Assembly (NCBI RefSeq): GCF_900108365.1 | Contig: NZ_FNWQ01000001.1 | Coordinates: forward strand, 992,001 to 1,056,000 | DNA: 64,000 bases | Direction of reading: 5' to 3' | Source of the DNA: Chryseobacterium culicis | GTDB lineage: Bacteria > Bacteroidota > Bacteroidia > Flavobacteriales > Weeksellaceae | Shown here: positions 32,416 through 41,064 of the stretch, piece after piece | Position numbering within the stretch: the first letter of the stretch is position 1 | Layout of the letters: the number at the start of each line of letters is the position of its first letter | The notes under the pieces: model-generated | What the model was told of the DNA's origin: nothing | Databases searched by the model: none | The model's input: only the letters and a program-made list of their open reading frames with translations | Made by a program: the position numbers and the translations under genes

Positions 32416-33438
32416 ATGGAGCAAAATATTTTAATTATCGGAGGAAACGGATTGGTGGGAAAAACAATTTCCCGTATCCTTACATCAAGAAATCCCCATC
32501 TCAGTGTTTTTATTGGAGGGAGGAAAGGAGGAAAAACGGATAAGCACCTAAAGATTGATGTAACCGATCCTTCTTCTTTTACAATTATTTCTGACAGAAA
32601 AATACACCTCATCATTCTTTCTGTGAATGATAAAGAGGATAATGTCCTTCGTTATGCTATTGATCATCAGATCGATTATCTGGATATTACAAAACCAACT
32701 CCGGCTTTAGTGAAAGCCTATGGTATTGCTGCAAAATCAAAAATAAACAGCAGAATTGTCTTCAGTTCCGGTTGGATGGGCGGGATCGTTCCGGGATTGG
32801 TTAATACATTATCAGATTCTGGTGATATCAGTGAAGTGAAACTGTTTGTCTACTATTCCGTGAAAGATCAGGCAGGAGAAAGCTCAGCTCATTTTATGGC
32901 TGAAAATGTGGCGGTGCCTTTTGTTCATTATCAGAATGACAAGCCTGTTTCTATCCGACATTTCCTGGATACGGAATCTTTTAATTTTTCGTACGGAATA
33001 GGAAAGAGAAGTGCTTATAATTTTGATGTGCCGGATCTCTATATTCTCAACAAGATAGAAAGGATTTCCGATGTAAGTGTGAAGATGACGTACAATTCCA
33101 AATTCATTACCTGGCTGCTGGGAACATTTCAATACCTGAGAATATACAGTATTTTGTCATTAAAGGAAAGAAAAATGATTTTTGGTTCCAGTGGAAACGG
33201 TGATCAGGCGGTCTTTGAAATTGTTGTTGATGATCAGTCCGGACAAAAGAAATTAAGCCTTCAAAGCTTAAAAGGACAGGCTGAACTCACTGCCCTTTCT
33301 GCAGTTCTGCACACCGAGGAACTCTTGAGAAATCCTCATAAAAATAAGGTGTATTTCAGCCATCAGCTGCACGAGCCTTTATCTTTAATGGCACAGCTTA
33401 ATGCCTATGATTCTATTAATATCAAAGTAAAACAATGA
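32416..33438 (+). CDS. Saccharopine-dehydrogenase-like NAD(P)-binding protein
   Basis: The 340 residues start with a Rossmann motif (ILIIGGNGLVGKTISRIL, GxGxxG-like) and continue as in the saccharopine dehydrogenase-like / trans-acting enoyl reductase group, with LKIDVTDPSSF and DYLDITKPTPALVKAYG (where the second strand and substrate loop lie). The natural reaction is unknown; an oxidoreductase on an amino or keto substrate is likely. It overlaps the next flavodoxin-like oxidoreductase by 4 nt (ATGA), so the two work or at least are made together. Start at 32416 because the -7 box covers the earlier TTG. Confidence 0.78.
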   Translation: MEQNILIIGGNGLVGKTISRILTSRNPHLSVFIGGRKGGKTDKHLKIDVTDPSSFTIISDRKIHLIILSVNDKEDNVLRYAIDHQIDYLDITKPTPALVKAYGIAAKSKINSRIVFSSGWMGGIVPGLVNTLSDSGDISEVKLFVYYSVKDQAGESSAHFMAENVAVPFVHYQNDKPVSIRHFLDTESFNFSYGIGKRSAYNFDVPDLYILNKIERISDVSVKMTYNSKFITWLLGTFQYLRIYSILSLKERKMIFGSSGNGDQAVFEIVVDDQSGQKKLSLQSLKGQAELTALSAVLHTEELLRNPHKNKVYFSHQLHEPLSLMAQLNAYDSINIKVKQ

Positions 33439-34013
33439 AAAAAATAGCCATTATCAACGGGCATCCCAACCCATACTCCTTCAATTTCGGATTGGCAGAA
33501 GCTTACAGATCGGGCGCACTGGAAGCAGGGGCAGAAGTAAAAGAGATCGTGATAAGGGATTTGAACTTCAACCCAAATTTACAGTTTGGTTATCAAAAAA
33601 GAATGGAACTTGAGCCGGATTTGATGAAAGCCTGGGAAATTATTCAGTGGGCAGAACATCTGGTTTGGGTATATCCCGTTTGGTGGGGGGGATTTCCTGC
33701 TGTAATGAAAGGATTCATAGATCGTCTTTTTTTGCCGGGAATGGCTTATAAATACCGTGAAAATTCTGTATGGTGGGATCAGCTTTTAAAAGGGAAAACC
33801 GCCCATATGATTACCACATTAGATCAGCCGGGCTGGTATTACCGCCTGTTTTTTGGAAGACCCAGTGTAAACCAGCTCAGAAAATCCATTCTGGAATACT
33901 GTGGTGTGAAACCCGTTAAACAGACGTATATCGGGATAATAAGAAATTCTAGCGATGAAAAGAGAGCCTATTGGCTAAAAAACGTTAAGGAATCAGGAAA
34001 GAAATTGAAATAA
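33435..34013 (+). CDS. NAD(P)H-dependent oxidoreductase (NQO1/MdaB-like, flavodoxin fold)
   Basis: This protein of 192 residues starts MKKIAIINGHPNPYSFNFGL, the FMN/FAD phosphate-binding loop (NGHP-x-x-x-S-x-x), and has LVWVYPVWWGGFPAVMKGF, the P-x-WW-x-x-PA-x-x-KG-F signature of the NAD(P)H quinone reductase and modulator-of-drug-activity group, and TTLDQPGWYYRLFFG. It should be a cytosolic flavoenzyme reducing quinones or nitro compounds. It is translationally coupled to the saccharopine-dehydrogenase-like gene upstream, and ends in a strong hairpin. Confidence 0.9.
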   Translation: MKKIAIINGHPNPYSFNFGLAEAYRSGALEAGAEVKEIVIRDLNFNPNLQFGYQKRMELEPDLMKAWEIIQWAEHLVWVYPVWWGGFPAVMKGFIDRLFLPGMAYKYRENSVWWDQLLKGKTAHMITTLDQPGWYYRLFFGRPSVNQLRKSILEYCGVKPVKQTYIGIIRNSSDEKRAYWLKNVKESGKKLK

Positions 34014-34034
34014 ATTAGTACATAAAGTAATGAT

Positions 34035-34076
34035 AACTTTATCCGGTAATACTCATTTGTATTATCAGATAAAGTT
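34035..34076. terminator. Long hairpin between convergent genes
   Basis: Eighteen-base arms (34035-34052 and 34059-34076), 16 of 18 matching directly with one extra G-U pair, around a 6-nt loop (tcattt). It lies between the oxidoreductase (+) and siderophore-interacting protein (-) stop codons. No clear U-tract, so efficiency is uncertain. Confidence 0.6.
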
Positions 34077-34112
34077 TCATTATCCAGCTGAAAGAACTTG
34101 TAATCTTCCATT

Positions 34113-34835
34113 TTACAGCCCTTTTTTACCCTCAATCCAATACGCCTGGGATTTTATACATTTTGAAGAAACCCCTCTCGCTTTAAGGAATTTCCGGATT
34201 AAAGACATTCTTTCACCGTTTCCGGTAAGATAAAAAGCAACTTCATCATCAGAAATAGTTTCTTTTTCTTCTCTCAGAAAATCGTTCAGAGCCTCAATCA
34301 TTCTCATGGTATTGTTTTTAGGGCTGTGATATCCGTATAAATTCAGTTTTTCCAACGCGGAACATTCATCCAGTTCGTGAAGACAAATGAAAACAGATCC
34401 GGATTCCTCTACAGCTTCTTTAATGGAAATAGAACTTCCCAGTGAAGTTTCATCACCTACAGAAAAATGAATTCTGGCATCAGGAGCAAAGAAGTGTTTT
34501 CCTCTCGGCATTAAAAGTTTGATAGAATCACCCTGATTCAATTGGGCTACAAACTGACTTCCCGCAGCAGACGGGTTATGCAGATGAAATAAAACATCAA
34601 AAGTTCCGGCTTCCCTGTTGAAGTTGAAAGGAGAATAGTTGCGGAAATCGCGGTCATTGATTCTTATTCCTATGGCATATGCGGGTTCATACGGAACATC
34701 CTGTAAATCCGTTTCAAAGCGGATACGGCAAAGATCATCCGTGATTTTTTCTATATGGCTGACGGTACATTCTTTAAATTTTGAGGACCAGACATTTTCT
34801 ACAGTGTCATTGATCCATTTTGGTAGGCTTGGCAT
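34113..34835 (-). CDS. Siderophore-interacting protein (FAD-linked ferric reductase type)
   Basis: This 240-residue protein fits the SIP/ViuB family, which releases iron from siderophores by NAD(P)H-dependent reduction. The N-terminal FAD domain has RNYSPFNFN (the FAD-binding RxYT/S motif) and GDSIKLLMPRG, and the C-terminal half gives VAFYLTGNGERMSLIRKFL, a pyridine-nucleotide-binding end, and AYWIEGKKG as in SIP. Length is typical. It follows an AraC regulator on the same strand by 82 nt, suggesting iron- or siderophore-responsive control. Confidence 0.8.
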   Translation of the reverse strand: MPSLPKWINDTVENVWSSKFKECTVSHIEKITDDLCRIRFETDLQDVPYEPAYAIGIRINDRDFRNYSPFNFNREAGTFDVLFHLHNPSAAGSQFVAQLNQGDSIKLLMPRGKHFFAPDARIHFSVGDETSLGSSISIKEAVEESGSVFICLHELDECSALEKLNLYGYHSPKNNTMRMIEALNDFLREEKETISDDEVAFYLTGNGERMSLIRKFLKARGVSSKCIKSQAYWIEGKKGL

Positions 34836-34917
34836 AAATCATTTTTATTGCAAAGGACGTTGCAAAATCAGAAAATACCGATAGCGGTTTCGGGGAATTA
34901 ATTGGACTATTCGTGGT

Positions 34918-35787
34918 TCACGCCTGTTGATGCAGATTCCGGAATTCTGATGGGGAGAGCTCTTCCAGTTTAGAAAATAAACGGCTGAAATAAGTATGGT
35001 CACTATACCCCAGCTCGTAAGCCACTTCTTTTACACTCAGATTGGTGAAGACCAGTAATCTTTTGGCTTCTATTAAAATTTCCTGATGAATCCAGTGCTG
35101 TGCAGGTTTTCCGGTAATTTCGCGAACCGTTTCCGTTAAATATCCTCTGGTGATATGTAACACTTCTGCATATTCTGATGGACTTTTCATGGTTTTGAAA
35201 TTTTTCCGGACTAAAATCCTGAATGCTCTGGATAATTGTAAAGCACGGCTTTCTCCTGAAGCGGGAGAAATCGTATTCTGAGAATACGTCAGAGCAAACA
35301 TTCCGAGAAAGGCATTAAGCAGTGACTGAACAACCAGAAATCCTTCTTTTGTGGAAAGCATTTCATTCGTGTACGAAGCATGAAGCATATCAGCTGTCGT
35401 ACTGATCTTCTTGATAAGTTTTTTACTCAGGGAAAGCGGCAGTATTTCGCCGAGGGATTCATCAAAAAAAGAACGTATTATGTCCGGAACAAGCTCTGCT
35501 TTTACAGCAACAAACCAACCGCATACCTCTTTCATTAAAATCCCCTGATGTACCTGACCCGGCAATACACAGAAAATAGTGGAATCTCTGCTTTCAACTG
35601 TTTTAAAATCTACCATCATTCTTACATGGCCGCTTTCCATACAGGTAAAAATGTAATGACTGTCTCTGTGTATTCCTTTATCCATAAGAATATCCTGAGC
35701 ATTATAGGTACGCTGATCCATCCTTTTAATATGGAATTTGTGATGCGTAATGCCGTTTAAATCATACGTGGGAATGGTCTGTTTCAT
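34918..35787 (-). CDS. AraC-family transcriptional regulator
   Basis: The regulator (289 residues) has an N-terminal cupin domain (CVLPGQVHQGILMKEVCGWF is the AraC-cupin core) and a C-terminal HTH with SPSEYAEVLHITRGYLTETV, SVKEVAYELGYSDHTYFSRLF and ELSPSEFRNLHQQ. It lies just upstream of the siderophore-interacting protein gene on the same strand. A perfect 9-bp inverted repeat stands 25 nt before its start codon and may be its own operator. Confidence 0.9.
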   Translation of the reverse strand: MKQTIPTYDLNGITHHKFHIKRMDQRTYNAQDILMDKGIHRDSHYIFTCMESGHVRMMVDFKTVESRDSTIFCVLPGQVHQGILMKEVCGWFVAVKAELVPDIIRSFFDESLGEILPLSLSKKLIKKISTTADMLHASYTNEMLSTKEGFLVVQSLLNAFLGMFALTYSQNTISPASGESRALQLSRAFRILVRKNFKTMKSPSEYAEVLHITRGYLTETVREITGKPAQHWIHQEILIEAKRLLVFTNLSVKEVAYELGYSDHTYFSRLFSKLEELSPSEFRNLHQQA

Positions 35788-35811
35788 GGGTAAACCTGTT
35801 GTGATGAGGAT

Positions 35812-35837
35812 AATACGTAATGGTAAAATTACGTATT
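35812..35837. promoter_or_regulatory. Inverted repeat AATACGTAA-N8-TTACGTATT upstream of the AraC gene
   Basis: Perfect 9-bp arms at 35812-35820 and 35829-35837 in front of the araC-type gene (start 35787). Candidate operator, or a 5' hairpin of the transcript. Confidence 0.45.
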
Positions 35838-35962
35838 TCTACGGTTTCGCGACCCAAAGATTAATCTCAAATTTGCGAAACATATCATAAACGGTCCCCT
35901 TACATTACGTTTTTATATGAATATACATCAGAATCCGGAACAGAAAGAAGCCTGTTCCGGAT

Positions 35963-36598
35963 TTATTTTGCTTTTGAAAATGCCATTTTTATAGCTAAAT
36001 AAGTTAATACACTGGCCATAAACCATTTCTGAACTTTTATCCATACCGGATTATTGGCAAAGAACAAGGCAACTCTTGAAGCTGTGAGCACAATAGCAAA
36101 GTTGATGCTGAAGCTTATCAGTACCTGAATAACTCCGAGTTCAAGGCTTTGTGTGAACACAGAACCGTACTCCGGCTTAATGAACTGAGGAAAGAATGAC
36201 AGGTAAAAAACGGCCACTTTCGGATTTAATACGTTCGTTAGAAAACCAATAGTGAAAAGCTTTTTGGGACTGTCATGGGCAACATTTTTATCAACATCAA
36301 AAATATTTCTGCTCTTTGGTTTTATGGCCTGGTAAGCCAGATAGAGAAGATAAACGGTTCCCAGTGTTTTAAGAACAGTATAAGCAATTGGAACCGCCAG
36401 TAAAACAGCCGTAAGACCAAAAGAAACCATAATGATATGAAATAAAAACCCACACACGACTCCGGCTAACGAGATAAAACCAGACTTTTTTCCCTGTGTT
36501 ATAGACTTTGAGATCAGATAAATCATATTAGGGCCGGGACTGATGACTAAAATAAGTGCGGCTATGATGAAAAATATAAGCTCTTGAAATGGAATCAT
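35963..36598 (-). CDS. LysE/RhtB-family exporter
   Basis: A 211-residue inner-membrane protein with about six transmembrane helices and the family's N-terminal AALILVISPGPNMIYLISKS motif and FLTNVLNPKVAVFYLSFFPQF loop. LysE/RhtB proteins export amino acids (lysine, threonine, homoserine lactones) or related compounds; the substrate here cannot be told. The promoter box lies 26 nt upstream of the ATG. It is a single gene. Confidence 0.93.
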   Translation of the reverse strand: MIPFQELIFFIIAALILVISPGPNMIYLISKSITQGKKSGFISLAGVVCGFLFHIIMVSFGLTAVLLAVPIAYTVLKTLGTVYLLYLAYQAIKPKSRNIFDVDKNVAHDSPKKLFTIGFLTNVLNPKVAVFYLSFFPQFIKPEYGSVFTQSLELGVIQVLISFSINFAIVLTASRVALFFANNPVWIKVQKWFMASVLTYLAIKMAFSKAK

Positions 36599-36623
36599 TT
36601 ATGAGTGTTATTATTGTTCTGCG

Positions 36624-36631
36624 CAAATATA
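36624..36631 (-). promoter_or_regulatory. -7 promoter box (TATATTTG) of the LysE-type exporter
   Basis: CAAATATA on the plus strand reads TATATTTG on the minus strand, 26 nt upstream of ATG 36598. It lies within a loose palindrome gcaaat-N7-atttgc (36623-36641). Confidence 0.55.
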
Positions 36632-36641
36632 GGAAATTTGC

Positions 36642-36953
36642 AGCCTGATCTGTTTGATACCAATTGTATTCTCTCGTTTTTCTTCAAATTTTTTTAAGCT
36701 TTCTATTCTGTTGGGCATAAAATTTTTATTGTGTAATCACTATATAGGGAGTATTTGTACGGAATGTTTTTTTTGGTTGTTTATACTGTAAAATTCTGAT
36801 GTTTTTGTTTGTTACTTTGACTTAGGAAATTGGAAAAAGAACTTTGCTAAGTGCCTGACAAAAGACTCTTTAAACTGTTTCCTATAAAATAAGTGAAGTA
36901 AACAGGGAGCGCCGAAAACCTTTCAGAGTAGGCAACATTCAAAATCAAATCTC
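36642..36953. other. Long untranslated region ahead of the TULIP-like pair
   Basis: About 310 bases with no convincing gene. Only near-matches to the -7 box are present (for example ttactttg near 36813). A long leader for the gene pair at 36954 is possible. Confidence 0.4.
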
Positions 36954-37292
36954 ATGGACACACACACTTTAAATGAAACATCATTTCAATTTACCGAAAA
37001 TGGAAAATCTTATGATGTTACCTTTCATGCCAATAAAGGCTTTTCTTCATTCGCTGCATCAGAATTTACTCAGGATCCGGCGGTTAACGAAAAAGTTCGG
37101 CAGGCTTACATTGCCCTTATGCCATACGAGAATAAAATTATCGAATGGATTTCGCAATCGCCAGATAATGGACGGAAATATATAGAAAATCCCGTTCAGG
37201 CTATGGAAAATGCCAATATGGGAATTCCACAGGACATCATTCAAATGATTAAAAATGCTTCTGAATTATTAGTAACCACATTAAAAAAATAA
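36954..37292 (+). CDS. Protein of unknown function, partner of TULIP-like protein, 112 aa
   Basis: A small soluble acidic protein without signal peptide. The first half is beta-like (SFQFTENGKSYDVTFHANKG), the second helical (VNEKVRQAYIALMPYENKII and DIIQMIKNASELLVTTLKK). I do not recognise the family. Only 4 nt separate it from the 429-residue gene downstream, so the two are made together. Confidence 0.65.
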   Translation: MDTHTLNETSFQFTENGKSYDVTFHANKGFSSFAASEFTQDPAVNEKVRQAYIALMPYENKIIEWISQSPDNGRKYIENPVQAMENANMGIPQDIIQMIKNASELLVTTLKK

Positions 37293-37296
37293 AGAT

Positions 37297-38586
37297 ATGG
37301 CAACAGTAATGACCCAGGGATGGGACCTTGTAGCGGTAGCAACACAAACATTGCTCAATGAACTCATTGAAGTCGCTTATAATGATAATCTTTTTCCCAG
37401 TAATGTAAATACAACAATATCTGGGATAACGTTTGACGGATATTTTGGGGTACCCACTACCAATCTTAATCCATCACAAAGCTCGGGAACAAATTCTATG
37501 GCCTCAATAGAAGTTCCTATAAGCGGGACTCTTACTTCATCCGGTGTATCGCATACAATTCCGCCAGATAGTACTCTTCTTATTGTTTCCAATCTGTCAT
37601 ATGTGAGCATTACTCTGGATGGTATCAGTGCTGTAAGGCTGTATTTGGATCTTGCCAGCCAGCTGGCTACCTATACGGTAAGTATACAGCCTCCTCAAGG
37701 TTGGGTAGCTATGCTCAATGGAATTATTCAATATTATCTGCAAAATTTATATACTGGAGGCTCTTATTATTTGGGAACAGTAAATATGGAGGGAGTTCCG
37801 GCTGCTGTATTGCCTACAGGCAGTGTTCATTTTGCAACCCAGCCTAATACCTCTGATGCTTCCTCTAATATCCTGGCTATGGTAGCCAATACAAGTACAG
37901 GATCTCCAGGTACACTTAACTTTTCTGGAGGGCCGGCTTTATTACCCTCTGATCAGAACGCTGCACTTTATATCTCTAATCGCTGTATCCTTAATAATAT
38001 GCTGCTGCCTGTTCTGGCTACACAGCTGAATACAGCTGCAAGTTCATTTACGGTGACGGGAAACTCAAGTACACCTTATAACGTAAGTCTCAATACCTCT
38101 GTAAATCTGGATGGTGAATATGATCCTAAATTAACGAGTATGAACAATTATGTAAATAACAGTGGGCAAATACAGTCTGATTACGGAGCGGTGGGCTATC
38201 CAATTTCTGCTTTTTCCAGTCTGATATGGATTAATGTCAGCGGACATATTTACCTTACGCCTACCTTATCGGGACAAACTATCTCGTTTGATGTAGATGC
38301 TCCATCCGGAAGTGGTTCTGCAGCATTGAGTGCCGGAGGTTGGGCGATTGTAGGAGCACTCATTATTGCAACTTTTGGTACTTTAGGTGCGTGTGTGGCA
38401 GCTGTTGTTGCTATTGTTGTGCCAATAGTTGTTACTCAGCTTAAATTTAATATTAGCATGTCTCAGGTAGGAGCCAATATCGGAAGTGCATCCACTTCTT
38501 TCAATTGGCCTGCAGCTACTATTGCTCCTTTAACAAGTGTTACACTTCCGGGGGATCTGATTCTGTATGTTGATCCTCAGGTTTAG
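37297..38586 (+). CDS. TULIP/P47-like protein (tentative)
   Basis: The 429-residue protein begins MATVMTQGWDLVAVATQTLL, reminiscent of Clostridium P47/OrfX TULIP proteins, which open with GWD-x-V-x-A and bind lipids. It continues with G-x-FG-x-P and a long beta-rich body (SMASIEVPISGTLTSSGVSH, VNMEGVPAAVLPTGSVHF), then a Gly/Ala/Val-rich hydrophobic hairpin near residue 345-375 (GGWAIVGALIIATFGTLGAC), as in the hydrophobic loop of P47. No signal peptide. It pairs with the 112-residue protein upstream. P47 relatives accompany toxins in clostridia and insect-associated bacteria; the assignment here is tentative and the function inferred. Other possibility: a lipid-binding or pore-forming protein of unrelated origin. 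Confidence 0.5.
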   Translation: MATVMTQGWDLVAVATQTLLNELIEVAYNDNLFPSNVNTTISGITFDGYFGVPTTNLNPSQSSGTNSMASIEVPISGTLTSSGVSHTIPPDSTLLIVSNLSYVSITLDGISAVRLYLDLASQLATYTVSIQPPQGWVAMLNGIIQYYLQNLYTGGSYYLGTVNMEGVPAAVLPTGSVHFATQPNTSDASSNILAMVANTSTGSPGTLNFSGGPALLPSDQNAALYISNRCILNNMLLPVLATQLNTAASSFTVTGNSSTPYNVSLNTSVNLDGEYDPKLTSMNNYVNNSGQIQSDYGAVGYPISAFSSLIWINVSGHIYLTPTLSGQTISFDVDAPSGSGSAALSAGGWAIVGALIIATFGTLGACVAAVVAIVVPIVVTQLKFNISMSQVGANIGSASTSFNWPAATIAPLTSVTLPGDLILYVDPQV

Positions 38587-38625
38587 GGTACTTTGTTTTT
38601 ATAATACATCATTCAAATTGTTAAT

Positions 38626-38656
38626 AATGGATTGATCATTGATTAATCCATTTCTT
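38626..38656 (+). terminator. Terminator hairpin after the TULIP-like gene
   Basis: Stem aatggattgat (38626-38636) and attaatccatt (38642-38652, one G-U pair) with a 5-nt loop, followed by tctttg. Confidence 0.6.
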
Positions 38657-38752
38657 TGTTTATATAAGAAACATAAAATTGTTTCCTCAAAATTCATTTT
38701 TATTTCCGCTTCAAAACTGATGAAAGCTCTTTATCATGTTGAAAAAGATCTA

Positions 38753-38760
38753 TACATTTG
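38753..38760 (+). promoter_or_regulatory. -7 promoter box (TACATTTG)
   Basis: Exact TAnnTTTG match 37 nt before ATG 38798. An in-frame upstream start at 38639 is thus outside the transcript. Confidence 0.5.
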
Positions 38761-38797
38761 TCATCAGGAATCAATAGAGAATATTTTAACGACTATT

Positions 38798-39388
38798 ATG
38801 TCCAAGCTAAAAGCCATAAGAGAACAAAAAAATCTGACTCAGGAAGAATTATCAGAAAAATCAAAAATTTCTGTAAGAACTATTCAGCGTATAGAATCCG
38901 GCACAGTACCCAAAGGACATACGCGCAGAGCACTGGCACAGGCATTGGAAATAGAGGAATCCGGTTTGATGGCAGATCTTCCACAGGCGGCTGCGCCGGC
39001 AGAAACAGTTGAAATGGAAGAAGGAATAGAAGAAAGAATAGAAGAAGAGACTGTCTCCATCAATTATTCTTATGTAAAAATCATAAACCTTTCATCTCTC
39101 TTATTTACCCTTTTACCCCCGCTGAATATCCTCGTTCCGCTGCTGCTTATGTTTACCATGAAACAGAAAAACAATCTTGTAAGGCAGATCATTTCCGTTC
39201 AGATGATCTGGACCGTTATGGCACCTGTTATTTTCATGCTCGGAATTTTTTTAAAGCTCGGAAAACAGTTTACCCCGATCCTTATGATCCTGATTGTGCT
39301 TTCAAATGTATTCATCATCCTTCGAAACGCATCCGAGATCGATCGGAATAAGAAATTGTATTTCTGTCTGAAATTCAGTATGATATAA
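38798..39388 (+). CDS. XRE-family membrane-bound regulator with DUF4870-like tail
   Basis: This protein (196 residues) begins with a Cro/CI helix-turn-helix (MSKLKAIREQKNLTQEELSE, SVRTIQRIESGTVPKGHTRR), an acidic linker with EEGIEERIEEETV, and ends in a DUF4870-like membrane domain of three or four helices (IINLSSLLFTLLPPLNILVP, LVRQIISVQMIW, LILMILIVLSNVFIIL). Membrane-tethered XRE proteins of this kind may sense envelope state. Start ATG 38798 is chosen because the -7 box at 38753 rules out the longer frame. Confidence 0.85.
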   Translation: MSKLKAIREQKNLTQEELSEKSKISVRTIQRIESGTVPKGHTRRALAQALEIEESGLMADLPQAAAPAETVEMEEGIEERIEEETVSINYSYVKIINLSSLLFTLLPPLNILVPLLLMFTMKQKNNLVRQIISVQMIWTVMAPVIFMLGIFLKLGKQFTPILMILIVLSNVFIILRNASEIDRNKKLYFCLKFSMI

Positions 39389-39476
39389 AAACTGTCATCA
39401 TTTTGTCGGGTTTTTGTCGGGTTCATTTTTAATCATAAAACGATTGAAAGCATAATCTTTGTCAAAAAAATCAGCA

Positions 39477-40964
39477 ATGACAAAGTATACTCAGTTTATC
39501 TTTTCTCTTTACATCCTATTCTTCAGTACGGCACAGGCACAAATTAAAAGTACTGATCCTCTCTATAGAACCATTATGTCAAAAGACAGTCTGTTTTTTT
39601 CAGGAGGTTATAATACCTGTAACATCGCGAAGATGGAAAGTATGTTGAGTGATACGTTTGAATTTTATCATGATAAAAGCGGTTTTGAGAATAAAGAGAA
39701 ATTTATCATTGATTTTAAAAACGGATTGTGCAAGTCTCCGGAAACCTTTCAGCTAAAAAGAGTACTGGTAAAAAACAGTACAGAAATTTTTCCCATGTAT
39801 AAAGATGGTAAGATATATGCAGCCATTCAGAATGGAGATCATCTTTTTTATGAAAGAACGGGTAATCAGGCAGAAAAATTAGTAGGAGAAGCAAAGTTTA
39901 CCCACCTTTGGATGCTGGAAAATGCCGAATGGAAGCTTAAGAATTCATTAAGTTTTAATCATCATCCGAAGCAAACCACCGATCTTGAAACAATGTTTGA
40001 TAATGATCAGTCAATGCAAAGCTGGCTGAAAGAAAATCATATTCCCACGCTGGGATTAGGCATTATCGAAGGAGGGAAGCTTCAGACGATAAAAGTCTTT
40101 GGAGAGCTCAGGAAAGGAGTTTCGGCTCCGCTTAATGCCCGTTTTAATGTAGCCTCTCTTACCAAACCTGTTACAGCAATGGTGGCACTGCGTCTGGTAA
40201 GCCTGGGAAAATGGAATTTAGATGAGCCATTAGATGCTTACTGGACAGACCCTGACCTCATCAACGACCCAAGGCATCAAAAACTGACAACAAGAATTAT
40301 TCTGAGCCATCAGACCGGTTTTCCCAACTGGAGATGGATGAATGCTGACAAAAAACTGAATTTTCAGTTTGATCCCGGTACAAAATACCAATACTCAGGA
40401 GAAGGATTTGAATATTTGCGAAAGGCGCTCGAAAAGAAGCTGGGAAAATCACTGGATCAGCTTGCCACAGAATTGATTTTTAAACCGCTCAAAATGAACA
40501 GTACAAATTATATCTGGGATCAAGATCTTGATGAATCAGTATTTGTAACAGGATATAATGAAAAAGGAGAGGCTTACCCCATAGAAAAAATCAAAACAGC
40601 TAACGCTGCGGATGATCTTCATACCACGGTAGAAGATTACGGGAACTTTATGGTAAGCGTAATGAAAGGAAAAAACCTGAAACCTGAGGTATTCCGGGAA
40701 ATGATCAAGAAACAGGTGAAAGTTAAAGAAAACAAATATTTCGGGCTAGGTCTTGAAATCTATGACCTTGGAAATGGTGAATATGCATTATCTCATGGCG
40801 GCGCGGATCAGGGAACCCGATGTATTGCTATTATCGTGCCCGGTTCGGGAAAAGGGATTGTAATATTTACCAATGTAGATGACGGATATAAAGTATATGA
40901 AAAGCTGGTACTGCATTACCTGGGAAAAGAAGGACAGAAAATTGTCGATATAGAAACCCGGTAG
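39477..40964 (+). CDS. Secreted serine hydrolase of the beta-lactamase/AmpC family with N-terminal DUF4440-like domain
   Basis: An exported protein (495 residues, signal peptide ending AQAQ) with two parts. The first (about 25-150) looks like a SnoaL/DUF4440-type fold (FEFYHDKSGFENKEKFIIDF, THLWMLENAEWKL). The second is a class C beta-lactamase-like serine hydrolase: nucleophile in VASLTKPVTAM (SxxK), Tyr in YQYSGEGFEYLRKALEKKL (YSG instead of YxN) and the LSHGGADQGTRC triad (HGG). Probably a periplasmic peptidase or esterase, not a true beta-lactamase. I start it at ATG 39477; the TTG at 39459 is poor. Confidence 0.88.
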   Translation: MTKYTQFIFSLYILFFSTAQAQIKSTDPLYRTIMSKDSLFFSGGYNTCNIAKMESMLSDTFEFYHDKSGFENKEKFIIDFKNGLCKSPETFQLKRVLVKNSTEIFPMYKDGKIYAAIQNGDHLFYERTGNQAEKLVGEAKFTHLWMLENAEWKLKNSLSFNHHPKQTTDLETMFDNDQSMQSWLKENHIPTLGLGIIEGGKLQTIKVFGELRKGVSAPLNARFNVASLTKPVTAMVALRLVSLGKWNLDEPLDAYWTDPDLINDPRHQKLTTRIILSHQTGFPNWRWMNADKKLNFQFDPGTKYQYSGEGFEYLRKALEKKLGKSLDQLATELIFKPLKMNSTNYIWDQDLDESVFVTGYNEKGEAYPIEKIKTANAADDLHTTVEDYGNFMVSVMKGKNLKPEVFREMIKKQVKVKENKYFGLGLEIYDLGNGEYALSHGGADQGTRCIAIIVPGSGKGIVIFTNVDDGYKVYEKLVLHYLGKEGQKIVDIETR

Positions 40965-41015
40965 CGGAGTCGTTTTTCCGGAAGTGCTAAATCTTTGTAT
41001 ATTTAGGATATTAAT

Positions 41016-41052
41016 CTGAAAACAAATGAGATCGTAAAATGTTTGTTTTCAG
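41016..41052. other. Perfect 11-bp inverted repeat upstream of the DUF3592 gene
   Basis: ctgaaaacaaa (41016-41026) and tttgttttcag (41042-41052) with a 15-nt loop. It could end the serine-hydrolase transcript or form the 5' end of the next one; no U-tract follows. Confidence 0.5.
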
Positions 41053-41064
41053 AGTAAAATTAGT

